A stretch of DNA of 64,000 nt from Pseudoduganella guangdongensis (lineage in GTDB: Bacteria > Pseudomonadota > Gammaproteobacteria > Burkholderiales > Burkholderiaceae_D): the NCBI RefSeq assembly GCF_009857475.1, contig NZ_WWCJ01000012.1, forward strand, positions 1 to 64,000, read 5' to 3'. The notes below the pieces were generated by a model. The model was not told the origin of the DNA and searched no databases. It was given only the letters and a program-made list of their open reading frames with translations. This document shows, in pieces, positions 1 to 12,562 of this stretch. The stretch's first letter is position 1; the number at the start of each line of letters is the position of its first letter. The position numbers and the translations under genes are program-made.

Positions 1-1
1 G

Positions 2-460
2 GTGGCCGGCGTGCCGGGCAGCGCTCCGGCGGGCGCTTCCACGCCGCGCGCGGCTCCGCCTGCCGAGGGCGACGCCGACCCCACGCGCGACCTGAGCCAC
101 TACGTCATGCGCGGTGAAAAGCCCACCATGGCCGAGGTGATCAAGCGCCTGCACGAAAACGGCGTGCACACCGGCCTGGGCGCCTTCAATCCGCCCGGCA
201 CCCGCCCGCCGCTGGTGGGTCTGGCAGTGCCGAAGGATTTTCCGCTGCCGGAAGGCTATGTGCGCCACCACCAGGTCACCGACGATGGCCAGGTGATCGA
301 GCCTGTGCTCATGTTCGCGCCCGGCTTCCAGCTGTATGACGGCGCGCGCCAGGCCATCCCCATGCCGGCCGACCGCGTGGTGCCGCCGGAACTGGCGCCG
401 CCCGGCTTGCCGCTGCGGCGTATCGTCATTCCCCCTCCTGTGGAATCCTCCGGACGATGA
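2..460 (+). CDS. Hypothetical protein, 5' end probably outside the window
   Basis: The reading frame is open from the first bases and ends in a TGA that overlaps the next ATG (ATGA), so it is translationally coupled to the acyltransferase gene. The visible 152 residues begin with an Ala/Pro-rich stretch that looks like an internal linker, which suggests the true start lies upstream of the window. The rest is a soluble-looking domain with many Pro and Val residues (for example PPLVGLAVPKDF and VTDDGQVIEPVLMF). I recognise no family. Context suggests a cell-envelope or export role alongside its coupled partner, but this is only inference. Confidence 0.6.
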   Translation: MAGVPGSAPAGASTPRAAPPAEGDADPTRDLSHYVMRGEKPTMAEVIKRLHENGVHTGLGAFNPPGTRPPLVGLAVPKDFPLPEGYVRHHQVTDDGQVIEPVLMFAPGFQLYDGARQAIPMPADRVVPPELAPPGLPLRRIVIPPPVESSGR

Positions 461-2910
461 AAATACTTGCCTGTATCCTGGCCAGCGCCATCATGGCGGC
501 GGCCTATGCGCGCGGTGGCGCGGGTTGGGTGTTCGGCTTTGTGCTGCTGGCACCCTGGCTGGTGGCGCTGGACGCGCTGCAGCAGCGCCGTTCGCCGCTT
601 GGCACGCTCTTGTGCGCCTGGGCCATGTCGGTGGCGTTCAGCGCCGCCGCCTTTGCCTGGTTCGGCGGCGCACTCGGGCGCTACACGCAGCTGGGCGAGG
701 CGGCGGGCATCGCATTGCTGCTGCTGGCGGCGCCGCTGTTCCAGCCGCAGTTCCTGGCGTACGCGCTGGCGCGCTATTACACGCGGCGCGCGGCGGGCGT
801 GCTGCCGGCGCTGGCGGCGGCGGCGTCCTGGGTGGCGTGCGAGCACTTTGTGCCGCGCATCCTGGGCGACACGCTCGGCTACGGGCTGTATCCATCACCC
901 TTGCTGCGCCAGGCGGCGGACCTGGGCGGCGCGGCCGGATTGACCCTGCTGCTCTTGCTGGCCAATGAAGGCGTGGCGGGCGCGTTCGCGCGCTACCGCA
1001 GCGGCTGGCGCGCCATGGCCAGGCCGTTGGCGCTGGCAGCGCTGGTGCCGCTTGGGCTGGCGGCCTACGGCTGGCACGCCTTGTCCGGCGCTGGAAACGG
1101 CTCCGGCCCCGGCGCGGCTGCCGCCGGCAAGCCTTTGCGCATGGCCCTGATCCAGGCCAACATCGTCGACTACGAGGCGCAGCGGCAGCAGAAGGGCGCA
1201 TACGCCTTTGTGCGCGAGCTGCTCGACCAGCATTTTGCGATGAGCCACGACGCCGTCACGCGCCAGCGCGCCGAGGCTTTGCTGTGGACCGAGACCGCCT
1301 ACCCGACCACCTTCGGCCATCCGAAAAGCGAGGCCGGGGCCGAGTTCGACGCCGAGATCCGGGCCTTTGCCGACGCGGCCGGGGTGCCCCTGGTGTTTGG
1401 CACCTATGCGCGCGACGGCGCGGGTGAGTACAATGCGGCGGCCTTCCTGGAGCCCGGACGCGGCCTGGCGGGCTTCTACCGCAAGACGCATCTTTTCCCC
1501 CTGACCGAGTACCTGCCGACCTGGCTCGACGGGGCGATGGCGCGCCGCTGGCTGCCGTGGGCCGGCCATTGGCTGCCGGGCAATGGCGCGCGCGTCATGC
1601 CGCTGCGCCTGGCCGATGGCCGCGAGATTCCGGTGCTGCCCCTGATTTGCCGCGACGATGTCGATACGGAGCTGGCGATTGCCGGCGCGCGGCAGGGCGC
1701 GCAAGTGATCCTGGCCATGTCGAATGATTCCTGGTTCGGCGCCGGCGGGCAGGGGGCCCGGCTGCACCAGGCCGCGGCGGCATTCCGCAGCATCGAGACG
1801 CGCTTGCCGCAGTTCCGCGTCACCACCAATGGCTATAGCGCGGCTTACGATGCGTATGGCGAAGTACTGGCGGGGGCGGGGCTTGGCAGCGCCGGGCTGG
1901 TGGTGGCCGACCTGCCGCTGCGCCAGCCTGCACCCACGCTCATGGTGCGCTGGGGCGACTGGGTCGGGCTGGCGGCAGCGGCCTTCCTGCTGGTGCTGGC
2001 GGCACGCGCGCTGGCGGCAGCCTGGCAGGGGCGGCGCGGCGCGGGTGGGGTGCGCGGCGCCGCGTCGGCGGCGCAGTTCCCGCTGCGCGTCTTTGTGCTG
2101 CCGCCGGCGGCCCGCATCGCGGCGGGCACGGCGCGCCTGGTCGCGCGGGCCGGCCTGCTGGCCATGTGCCTGGCCATGCTGCTGAACGACACCCTGCGCA
2201 ACAACACGCTGGCGCAGCTGCGCCTGATCGCTGTGCTGTTTGTGCTGCCGGAGGCGATTGCCTGGTGCCTGCTGATGGCGTTCTCGGCCCAGGCCTCGCT
2301 GGCGAACGGGCGCCTGCTGCTGGCGCGCGGAGCGCAGCGGCTGGAAATCGACCTGGCGCACCTGGCGGCGCTCACGCCGTGGCGCTTGCCGCTGCCCGGG
2401 CCGGGCGTGGACCTGCAACTGGCGGGGCAAGGCCGCTGGCGCTACGGCCTGGCCGTGCCGGACGCGGCACGCTTTGCCGCCGCGCTGGGGCAGCGTGCGG
2501 CCGTGCGCGGCGCCGATTTGCTCGACGTGTACACGCAGGCGCGCCTGGCGCTGGGCCGCTGGCGCCTGGACCATCCGTTGGCGAAATTCGTGCTGCTGCC
2601 GCTGGTGCTCGCGCTGCCGGCCTTCCACCTGCACCAGCGCATCGCCTACGGCAGCGCGTTCGGCGAGTACTACAGCTTTGGACTGCAAGCCTACCTGATG
2701 GCGTTTGGCCTGTGGTGGGCCGCGTGGGCGATTGGCGTCATTCTCGGCGCCACGCTGCTGCGCACCGTGATCGAAGGCGGCTCGCTGCTGGCGGCGGCGC
2801 TGCGTCCGGGCCAGGCCAGCCAGGTGCGCGGCGGCCTGCAGAATGCGGCCCATGCGGCGCTGTACCTTGGGCTGCCGGCCTGGCTGCTGTGGCGCATACT
2901 GGGGGCGTGA
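457..2910 (+). CDS. lnt: Apolipoprotein N-acyltransferase-like membrane protein with C-terminal extension
   Basis: Lnt adds the third acyl chain to lipoproteins in the inner membrane. The N-terminal ~220 residues are a bundle of hydrophobic helices, followed by a carbon-nitrogen hydrolase domain. The expected catalytic triad is present: Glu279 (in LLWTETAYPT), Lys343 (in GFYRKTHLFP) and Cys398 (in LPLICRDDVD), close to the spacing of E. coli Lnt. The protein has 817 residues against about 510 for usual Lnt. The extra ~300 C-terminal residues hold several predicted membrane segments and a soluble loop that I do not recognise. The start overlaps the upstream stop by 4 bases. Because of the fusion it could be a specialised paralogue rather than the housekeeping enzyme. 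Confidence 0.75.
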   Translation: MKILACILASAIMAAAYARGGAGWVFGFVLLAPWLVALDALQQRRSPLGTLLCAWAMSVAFSAAAFAWFGGALGRYTQLGEAAGIALLLLAAPLFQPQFLAYALARYYTRRAAGVLPALAAAASWVACEHFVPRILGDTLGYGLYPSPLLRQAADLGGAAGLTLLLLLANEGVAGAFARYRSGWRAMARPLALAALVPLGLAAYGWHALSGAGNGSGPGAAAAGKPLRMALIQANIVDYEAQRQQKGAYAFVRELLDQHFAMSHDAVTRQRAEALLWTETAYPTTFGHPKSEAGAEFDAEIRAFADAAGVPLVFGTYARDGAGEYNAAAFLEPGRGLAGFYRKTHLFPLTEYLPTWLDGAMARRWLPWAGHWLPGNGARVMPLRLADGREIPVLPLICRDDVDTELAIAGARQGAQVILAMSNDSWFGAGGQGARLHQAAAAFRSIETRLPQFRVTTNGYSAAYDAYGEVLAGAGLGSAGLVVADLPLRQPAPTLMVRWGDWVGLAAAAFLLVLAARALAAAWQGRRGAGGVRGAASAAQFPLRVFVLPPAARIAAGTARLVARAGLLAMCLAMLLNDTLRNNTLAQLRLIAVLFVLPEAIAWCLLMAFSAQASLANGRLLLARGAQRLEIDLAHLAALTPWRLPLPGPGVDLQLAGQGRWRYGLAVPDAARFAAALGQRAAVRGADLLDVYTQARLALGRWRLDHPLAKFVLLPLVLALPAFHLHQRIAYGSAFGEYYSFGLQAYLMAFGLWWAAWAIGVILGATLLRTVIEGGSLLAAALRPGQASQVRGGLQNAAHAALYLGLPAWLLWRILGA

Positions 2911-2943
2911 GGCGTTGAGCGCGCTGAATGCGCGAAAGGTGCC

Positions 2944-3225
2944 TTAGGCGGTGGGCCGGATTGCGAATGGCCCGGTGGCCGGCGCCGGCTCCGTCTCGTC
3001 CAGCACAGCGACTTGCTTAACACGCGCCGCCGGCGGCCCCTGGTGCGCCCAGGCGATGATGGCCTCAAGGGCGTCGTCGGGGCCGTGCACGCTGGCCTCC
3101 ACCGCGCCATTGGCGCGGTTGCGCACCCAGCCCGCCAGGCCCAGCGCCGTTGCCCGTTCAGAAAAAGCGTAGCGGTAGCCCACGCCCTGCACCCGGCCTT
3201 CGATCAGGAGTCGCTTGGCGCGCAT
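2944..3225 (-). CDS. Acylphosphatase
   Basis: This small (93 residue) cytosolic enzyme hydrolyses acyl phosphates such as acetyl phosphate or carbamoyl phosphate. The family signature GRVQGVGYRY is at residues 10-19 with the catalytic Arg18, and the catalytic Asn36 is in GWVRNRANG; length and motif order are typical. The ATG at 3225 lies 22 bases inside the end of the upstream REC-GGDEF gene, so it is the last gene of the operon that starts with a TonB receptor. Acyl phosphates can phosphorylate response regulators, so placement next to a two-component pair is suggestive, but a functional link is inference. Confidence 0.9.
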   Translation of the reverse strand: MRAKRLLIEGRVQGVGYRYAFSERATALGLAGWVRNRANGAVEASVHGPDDALEAIIAWAHQGPPAARVKQVAVLDETEPAPATGPFAIRPTA

Positions 3226-4126
3226 TCCAGCCTCCAGTTCACGCGGTTGCGGCCCGACTCCTTGGCGCGGTACAGCGCCTCGTCGGCCGCGTCGAACAGC
3301 GCGGGGGCGTCCTCGGCGCCGCCGGCCGCCATGGTGGCGCCGCCGATGCTCACCGTCAGCACCGGGCTGACGGTTGAACGCTCGTGCGGCACCAGCAGCT
3401 GCGCCACCGCCTCGCGCAAGGCCTCGGCCACGAACAGCGCTTGCGCGGCGTCGGTTTCCGGCATCAGCAGCACCAGCTCCTCGCCGCCGTAGCGCGCCGC
3501 CAGGTCGCTCGGGCGGCGCATGGCGCTGCGGGCTTCGCGCGCCACGGCCCGCAGCACGCGGTCGCCGGCCGGGTGGCCGTAATGGTCGTTGTACTGCTTG
3601 AAGGCGTCGATATCCAGGATGGCGACCGACAGCGCATGCTGGTGGCGCCGCGCGCGCTCCCATTCCACGGCGTAGATGTCGTCGAAACGGCGCCGGTTGG
3701 CCAGCTCCGTCAGGCCGTCCATATGGGCCAGGTGCTCCAGCAGGCGGCGCTGGCGCACTACTTGCAGGTGAGTGGCGACGCGCGCCATGACCACGGTGCT
3801 GTTGAATGGCTTGGTGATGTAGTCGGCCGCGCCCAGTTTCAGGCCGCGCGCCTCGTCCTCCGGGCGTCCCATGCCGGTGATGAAAATGACTTCGATATGG
3901 GCGGTGGCGGGGTCGGCGCGCAGGCGGCGCAGCACTTCGTAGCCGTCCATGTCGGGCAGCATCACGTCCAGCATCACCAGGTCCGGCAGGTGGCGCTGGG
4001 CGCGCTCCAGCGCCTGTTCGCCGGATTTGGCCAGCAGCACGACGTGGTCGGGCTTGAGCAGGGTCGCCAGGACCTGGCGGTTGATGCCGTCGTCGTCCGC
4101 GATCAGGACCTTTTGCGCTTCCCCGT

Positions 4127-4130
<4 letters not shown>
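3204..4130 (-). CDS. Response regulator with GGDEF (diguanylate cyclase) output domain
   Basis: This protein makes cyclic-di-GMP under control of a phosphorelay. Residues ~5-120 are a REC domain with the acidic pocket ADDD, the phospho-acceptor Asp in LVMLDVMLPD and the conserved Lys in ITKPF. Residues ~140-300 are a GGDEF domain with an active-type GGEEL signature and an RPSD inhibitory site five residues before it. The start codon overlaps the stop of the hybrid kinase by 4 bases, so the kinase with its C-terminal HPt domain is the obvious phosphodonor. It closely resembles, in layout, the REC-GGDEF protein at 44462-45367, which also follows a hybrid kinase. Confidence 0.93.
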
Positions 4131-7593
<3,463 letters not shown>

Positions 7594-7600
<7 letters not shown>

Positions 7601-8931
7601 GGCTGGCCGCCTGGCGCGGCGCGGCGTGCCTTGCGGCCGGCCAGGCGCGCCTCCAGCGCGTTCATCCAGCGCGGCGCCTTGGGGTCGTCGCCCCAGGCGC
7701 GCACGGTGTGGCCGACCTGGTTCAGCAGGGCGGGCGGAAGTTTGAGGGGGCGGGTCTGGTTCATCAGGAATTTGACGGTGAACTGGTAGCCGACGATGCG
7801 CGTCATCATGCGGCAGATCGAGAAGCCGGGCAAGGCCAGGCGCACCACGCTGTCGATGGCGCGCGCCAGCCCCATGCCGGCGCCGAACAAGGCGCGCGAG
7901 AGCAGGTTGACGCGCTGGTCCAGCGCCAGGTCGATGCGCGCCGCGTCGCCGCACAGGTAGCGTGTGAGCAGCACGGGGAATGGTTTCAGGAGCCGCAGCG
8001 GGATCTGGTCCTGCATCGCCCGCATCAGGGCCGCACCGAGCGCCGGGCGCGGGTCGGGCAGGAAGGGCGACTGGCGGCCGCGCGCCTGCAGCGCCGCGAA
8101 GCTGGCCTCGGCCTGCGCCATGTCGTGCGTCAAGAGGCCGTCCTCGATGCCGAGCACGTGGCCCACCACGTTCCAGGCATGCAGGTAGGCTTCCTCGTCC
8201 TGCGGCGCCAGGCCCAGGCCGAGCCGGCGCAGGCCGCGCAGGAAGATGTAGTGGAAGGTGAGCAGGGTGTAGGCCAGCTCCTCCTGGTTGCAGGGCAGGC
8301 CGTTGGCGGGCACGTCCCAGCCATGGTTGTACAGGGTGTCGTAGAGGTGGCGGCAGGGCGCGTCCAGCGCCGGCACGGCGGCGCCGGCGGCCTGCGCCGG
8401 ATTGCCGCGCACGATCAGGTGGCGGATGGTGGCGTGGATCAGGCGCACCTTGAGGATTTGCGCGATGCCGCCGCCTTGCGGGCTGGCCAGGCCGCCCTTC
8501 ATCATGACCGGGAAGATCATGGCCGCCGTGGAGCGCACGCGGTAGTCGCAGTGCGCTTCCAGCTGGCCGGCCACGTGCAGCACGCCGGCCAGGTCCGGCA
8601 CCACGTAGCACTCAGGCAGGCTGGCGCAGAACAGCAGGCTGCAGGACAGCATGCTCATGTCGAAGAACAGCTCCTCGGCGCGTTCGATGCGGGCCGCGTC
8701 GGCCCATGCCGGCAAGGTGGCAGCGGCAGCCAGGTAGGCCTGCAGCGCGGCAGCGATGGGCGCAGGCGTGCCGTCCGGCGCCTGCCAGCCCTGCACGTCG
8801 GCGTTGCTCTGCCACTGCGCCAGCAAGCGGTTGACGAGGGCAATGGCCTCCCACTGGCTGCCGCCGTAGCCGGCCAGGATGGCGGCGATGGTGTCGTCGG
8901 CCAGCGGATCGGCGCGCAGGGCGGCGCTCAT
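7594..8931 (-). CDS. Oxygenase of the MpaB / latex-clearing-protein family (DUF2236)
   Basis: The 445-residue protein has the DUF2236 pattern: a KVRLIHATIRHLI helix at residues 161-173 and an NQEELAYTLLTFHYIFLRGL helix further on. This family includes the b-type-haem rubber oxygenase Lcp and MpaB, which oxidatively cleaves an isoprenoid side chain. The substrate here is unknown. There is no convincing signal peptide, so it is probably cytoplasmic or membrane-attached. The start overlaps the stop of the CruF-like gene (ATGA) and its end overlaps the kinase start. Neighbouring a carotenoid-type protein and a TonB receptor, it may act on an imported terpenoid or lipid (inference). Confidence 0.75.
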
Positions 8932-9728
8932 GCCGCTGCTTTCCAGCGCGACCAGCCGCACAGCGCCGCCAGCAGCGGGATGCCCATGGCGAACAGCGCA
9001 ATGGTGCGGGTCTCGATCGGGCTGCCCTGCAGCGCCTGAAAGGCCATGCTGCCGCCGTAGATCAACAGCGGCACCGCCGCGTACAGCGGCGAAACCGGTG
9101 CGCTGGCGGCGGGCGGCTGGCGCCGCAGCGTGGCGCGAAAGGCGGCGATGATGGCGAAGGAGACGGCCATCCAGCCGACAAAGCCCTGCAGGGTTTCGCC
9201 GAACCAGCCGCCGTCGGTTTTGGTCATGATCCAGGCCTTGAGCGTGAACACCATGTACGGGTCGGCGCCCAGGTCGTAGGCGGTGACCAGCATGGCGCCC
9301 AGGAAAGACATCACCAGGGTTTGCCGCAGGCCCGGCGCGCCGTCGGTGGGGGCTTGCCAGACGATCAGGTTGGAGATCACGTAGGCCACGTAGCACAGGG
9401 CGAACCACATCAGCGGAATGATGAAGGGCACGGCGCCGACGCGCGGGCCGAGCACCTCGGTGTAGGTGTAGGAGCCGAAGAACCAGCCCTGGGTGGCGCC
9501 CAGCTGCTCGGCGATCCAGCCCAGCACCACGCCGATGGCGGCGAAGCGCAGCGCGGCGCGCGGGCCCAAGAGGTGGCTGGCACTGGCCAGGCAGCAGCCG
9601 AACATCAGCACCGAACTCACCATCAGCAGCGCCGTGGTTTCACCGTAGCTGCGCCAGGCGAGCAGCGCCAGGAAAGCCGCCAGCAGAATGAGGGACAGGC
9701 GTGGCACATGGTTCTGCAGCGACTTCAT
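8928..9728 (-). CDS. Carotenoid biosynthesis protein family (CruF-like / DUF422), integral membrane
   Basis: The 266 residues form about seven hydrophobic segments with the family motif around GWFFGSYTYTEVLGPRVG followed by PFIIPLMWF. Known members such as CruF and the archaeal bisanhydrobacterioruberin hydratase add water to the end of carotenoid chains. No carotenoid synthesis genes (crtB, crtI) are in the window, so the substrate may be another polyprenoid or an imported one. It starts 9 bases after the TonB receptor stop and overlaps the MpaB-like gene by 4 bases, so the three are one transcription unit. Confidence 0.75.
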   Translation of the reverse strand: MKSLQNHVPRLSLILLAAFLALLAWRSYGETTALLMVSSVLMFGCCLASASHLLGPRAALRFAAIGVVLGWIAEQLGATQGWFFGSYTYTEVLGPRVGAVPFIIPLMWFALCYVAYVISNLIVWQAPTDGAPGLRQTLVMSFLGAMLVTAYDLGADPYMVFTLKAWIMTKTDGGWFGETLQGFVGWMAVSFAIIAAFRATLRRQPPAASAPVSPLYAAVPLLIYGGSMAFQALQGSPIETRTIALFAMGIPLLAALCGWSRWKAAA

Positions 9729-9737
9729 GGTTCTCCT

Positions 9738-11975
9738 TTAAAAGCGGTAATCCAGGCGGATATCGACCGTCCTTGGCTCGCTCGGCACGGCCATGCCGAA
9801 GCTGTCGATGGTGATCGGCTGCACCTTGTTTTCCATATTCTTGACGCGCGCCAGCAGGCTCCAGGCGCCGCCGTCCGGCCGGTAGCCGAGCGTGAAGTCG
9901 CTGGCGGTGCGGGCCGGGATGCGGTACTGCAGCAGCTGGTTCGAGACGCTGATGTTATACGCCGCGCTGCGGCGCGCATTGACGCCCGCCAAAAGGGCGG
10001 CGCCTGGCAGGCGGAAAGTGTGCTCCCAGCCCAGGTTCAGCACTGAGCGCGGCGCGCGGTCCAGCGGCTGGCCGGCCCAGGACAGCACGCCGTTCGGGCG
10101 GTACGACACATAGTGCGCGTCGAGCAGGGTCAGGCCGTAGCTGAAGCGGTCGGCGCTGCCGGCGCGCACCTGGCCGTCCAGCTCCAGGCCCTTGACGCTG
10201 GCCGCGCCGGCATTCTGGGTCATGAAACGCGGCGCGCCGGCGACGATGGCCACGCCGGACAGCTGCATATTGGTGTAGTCGTAGTGGAAGACGGCCAGGT
10301 TCAGGCTGGCGCGCTTGTCCCAGAAGCGCGCTTTCAGCCCCGCTTCCCAGGATTTCAGCGTCTCGGGCTGGTAGAACAGGGCGCCGGCCGGCACCGCGAC
10401 GGCGGCCGGGCACGGGAGGCCAAGCGCGCTGGAACCGGCCAGGCAGCCGTCGTTGAAGCCGCCCGACTTGTAGCCGGTGGCCAGGCTGGCATAGGCCATG
10501 GCGGCGGGCGCCAGGTCGACTTCCGCGCCCAGCTTCCAGGTGCTCTTGTGGCCCTGCACCGACGCGTTGTTCAGCACTTGCAGGTCGGTGGCCGGGTTGA
10601 ACACGGGCCCCTGCTGGAAGTTGGTGCTGCCGACGCGCGATTTCCCGTCGCTGGTGTAGCGCGCGCCGGCGGTGGCGCGCAGGGCCGGCGTCAGGCTGTA
10701 GGTGAGCTGGCCGAAGGCGGCGCGGCTGCGGGCGATGGTCGGGCCGTGCGGGAACACGTAGTATGGCGGCTGCTTGAGCGCCTGCAGGCCGCGGAAGCCG
10801 TATAGCTGGTGCGACTCCTCGCGGAAGTAATACAGGCCGCCTTGCGCCTTGAGGGCGCCACTGCCAGTGCTGGACAGGCGCAGTTCGTGCGAATCCTGGC
10901 GCTGGCTGCCCTGGAAGTCCTCATGCACGCCGATCGCCAGCGTGGGCAGCGCGCGGTAGTAGAAGTTGGCGCGGAAATCGTGGTCGGCCTTGCGGTGCGA
11001 AGCCAGGTAGTGCAGGGTGGCCGGGCCCAGCTCCCACGCAAGTTCGGCGCCGGCGTTGCGCAGCGTCTTGTGGTTATAGCCCTGCTCCAGGCGGGTGTTG
11101 AACGGCTTGAAGCTGTTGGTCAGGTACTGCGCGGTGCTGGCGTCGCGCCACACCGGCTTGCCGCTGGCGACGCCGCTGAAGAAATTGGTGTCGGGGACGA
11201 TGTTGTCGATATTACCGTCCAGGGTGGCGTGCTCGTAGCGCAGCAGCAGGGAGGCGGCGGGCGCCAGCGCCACTTTGGCGGACAGGCGCGCGGCGCGGTC
11301 GTCGCGGTCCTGGCCCAGTTCAAAGCCGGTGCCCTGGCCGTTGCGCAGGTAGCTGTCGTGCTTGTGCAGGGCGACGGCGGCGCGCAGCGCCAGCCAGTCG
11401 GTGGCGGGCACGTTCAGCATGCCGCTGGCGATGCGCGCGTTGTAGCTGCCCAACGCCAGGCTGGCGGCGCCTTCCAGCCGTGCCAGCGGCGCGTTGCTGA
11501 TCACGTTAACCACGCCGGCGGTCGTGTTGCGGCCGTACAGGGTGCCTTGCGGGCCGCGCAGCACTTCGATGCGGTCGACGTCGAGGAAGCTCAGGGTCTG
11601 GGCTTGCGGGCGGGCGATATAGATCCCGTCCTGCATGAAGGCGGCCGAAGGGTCGCCTTTCTCGGTGGCGTCGGAATTGGAGACGCCGCGAATGGTGATG
11701 CGCAGGCCGTCGGCCGCGCCGTCCAGGTGCACGTTTGGCAGGCGCTTGCCGATGCCGGCCGCGTTGTCGATGCCCAGCTTGGCGAGCTGCTCGCCGTCCA
11801 GCACCGACATGGCGACCGGGGTGCGCGATTCGGGCGTGGCGATGCGCTGCGCGGTCACCAGGACTTCGGGCAGTTCGTTGTCGGTGTCGCTTTGCGCAAA
11901 CACCGGCGCGCAAAGGGCGCTGGCGACGGCGGCCGCCAGCAAAGATGGGCGCAAGCGCGCCCTGTGATTCAACAT
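9738..11975 (-). CDS. TonB-dependent outer-membrane receptor
   Basis: This 745-residue beta-barrel takes up a large or scarce nutrient using the TonB energy system. Residues 1-28 are a signal peptide ending in PVFAQ; a plug domain follows (LPEVLVTAQR, then IEVLRGPQGTLYGRNTTAGVVN) and the barrel ends in the C-terminal aromatic residue of DIRLDYRF. The ATG at 11975 is preceded by AAAAGAG at good spacing; the longer frame upstream is unlikely. It is the first gene of the operon with the CruF-like protein, the MpaB-like oxygenase and the DISM kinase. The barrel looks like the steroid/aromatic or siderophore type; the ligand cannot be read from sequence. Confidence 0.9.
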   Translation of the reverse strand: MLNHRARLRPSLLAAAVASALCAPVFAQSDTDNELPEVLVTAQRIATPESRTPVAMSVLDGEQLAKLGIDNAAGIGKRLPNVHLDGAADGLRITIRGVSNSDATEKGDPSAAFMQDGIYIARPQAQTLSFLDVDRIEVLRGPQGTLYGRNTTAGVVNVISNAPLARLEGAASLALGSYNARIASGMLNVPATDWLALRAAVALHKHDSYLRNGQGTGFELGQDRDDRAARLSAKVALAPAASLLLRYEHATLDGNIDNIVPDTNFFSGVASGKPVWRDASTAQYLTNSFKPFNTRLEQGYNHKTLRNAGAELAWELGPATLHYLASHRKADHDFRANFYYRALPTLAIGVHEDFQGSQRQDSHELRLSSTGSGALKAQGGLYYFREESHQLYGFRGLQALKQPPYYVFPHGPTIARSRAAFGQLTYSLTPALRATAGARYTSDGKSRVGSTNFQQGPVFNPATDLQVLNNASVQGHKSTWKLGAEVDLAPAAMAYASLATGYKSGGFNDGCLAGSSALGLPCPAAVAVPAGALFYQPETLKSWEAGLKARFWDKRASLNLAVFHYDYTNMQLSGVAIVAGAPRFMTQNAGAASVKGLELDGQVRAGSADRFSYGLTLLDAHYVSYRPNGVLSWAGQPLDRAPRSVLNLGWEHTFRLPGAALLAGVNARRSAAYNISVSNQLLQYRIPARTASDFTLGYRPDGGAWSLLARVKNMENKVQPITIDSFGMAVPSEPRTVDIRLDYRF

Positions 11976-12141
11976 GATGACTCTTTTGATAACGTTGCTG
12001 CGGTAACTTGCAAAGATCAAGAGTCTAACATTTCGTGTCGCTCGGAAATAGGGCGGTGTAGGCTTTCCCCGACACTGACTCCCTACGAACACCGATAGCG
12101 GCGCGCGGCGCACGGCGCAATACTGGCGGCATGCTTATCGT

Positions 12142-12151
12142 AAGGAAGGAG
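12142..12151 (+). promoter_or_regulatory. Ribosome binding site deciding the start at 12158
   Basis: AAGGAAGGAG ends 6 bases before the ATG at 12158. It lies inside the frame of the alternative ATG at 12131, which has no such site, so the downstream start is preferred. Confidence 0.8.
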
Positions 12152-12157
12152 TCGATC

Positions 12158-12562
12158 ATGCTTGTACGCAACTTTACCGTGGCCTGCACCCTGGCCTGCA
12201 GCGTGCTGGGCGTGGCCCTGGCGGCCGGCGAACCGCCGTTCGTAACGGGCGGCGTGGGTCTGGAGGAACGCAGCCAGATGCTGGCCAGCAAACCCGATTA
12301 CAACGTGCGCATGACTTTTGCCACCCGTGGCAGCGGCGAGTACCGTTCGGACGTGCAGGTGGAAATCACCGACCGCGCCGGCGCTACCACGCTGCAGGCG
12401 CGCGACGCCGGTCCGCTGATGTTCGTCAACCTGGCGCCGGGACGCTACCGCGTGACCGCCACGGCGGCCGAAGGCCAGGTGCAGCGCCGCGACCTACACG
12501 TGCAGGCCGGGCGCAACAAGGATCTGGTCTTCTACTGGAACGAGCCTACGATCGTGCAGTAG
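12158..12562 (+). CDS. Small secreted protein of unknown function
   Basis: The 134-residue product starts with a clear signal peptide (ending near GVALAAG) and is likely periplasmic. The mature part has beta-rich segments, including APGRYRVTATAAEGQVQRRD, which resemble the carboxypeptidase-regulatory or SpaA-like beta-sandwich often found in periplasmic proteins. No catalytic motif is visible. It is transcribed alone, divergent from the TonB receptor operon and convergent with the PEP-mutase-family gene, whose end it overlaps by 17 bases. I do not assign a function. Confidence 0.75.
   Translation: MLVRNFTVACTLACSVLGVALAAGEPPFVTGGVGLEERSQMLASKPDYNVRMTFATRGSGEYRSDVQVEITDRAGATTLQARDAGPLMFVNLAPGRYRVTATAAEGQVQRRDLHVQAGRNKDLVFYWNEPTIVQ

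Noticed and set aside
895..2853. Long minus-strand open frame (652 codons) antisense to lnt
   Set aside because: High-GC codon bias keeps the opposite frame open. The protein is Arg/Gln/His-rich low-complexity sequence, and the plus strand has the complete catalytic triad.
7601..8611. N-terminal extension of the hybrid kinase by ~340 codons
   Set aside because: The extension runs out of frame through the MpaB-like gene, and a clean signal peptide starts at 7600.
12131..12157. Longer start for the small secreted protein
   Set aside because: The ribosome site AAGGAAGGAG lies within this stretch and fits the ATG at 12158, which also begins the signal peptide.
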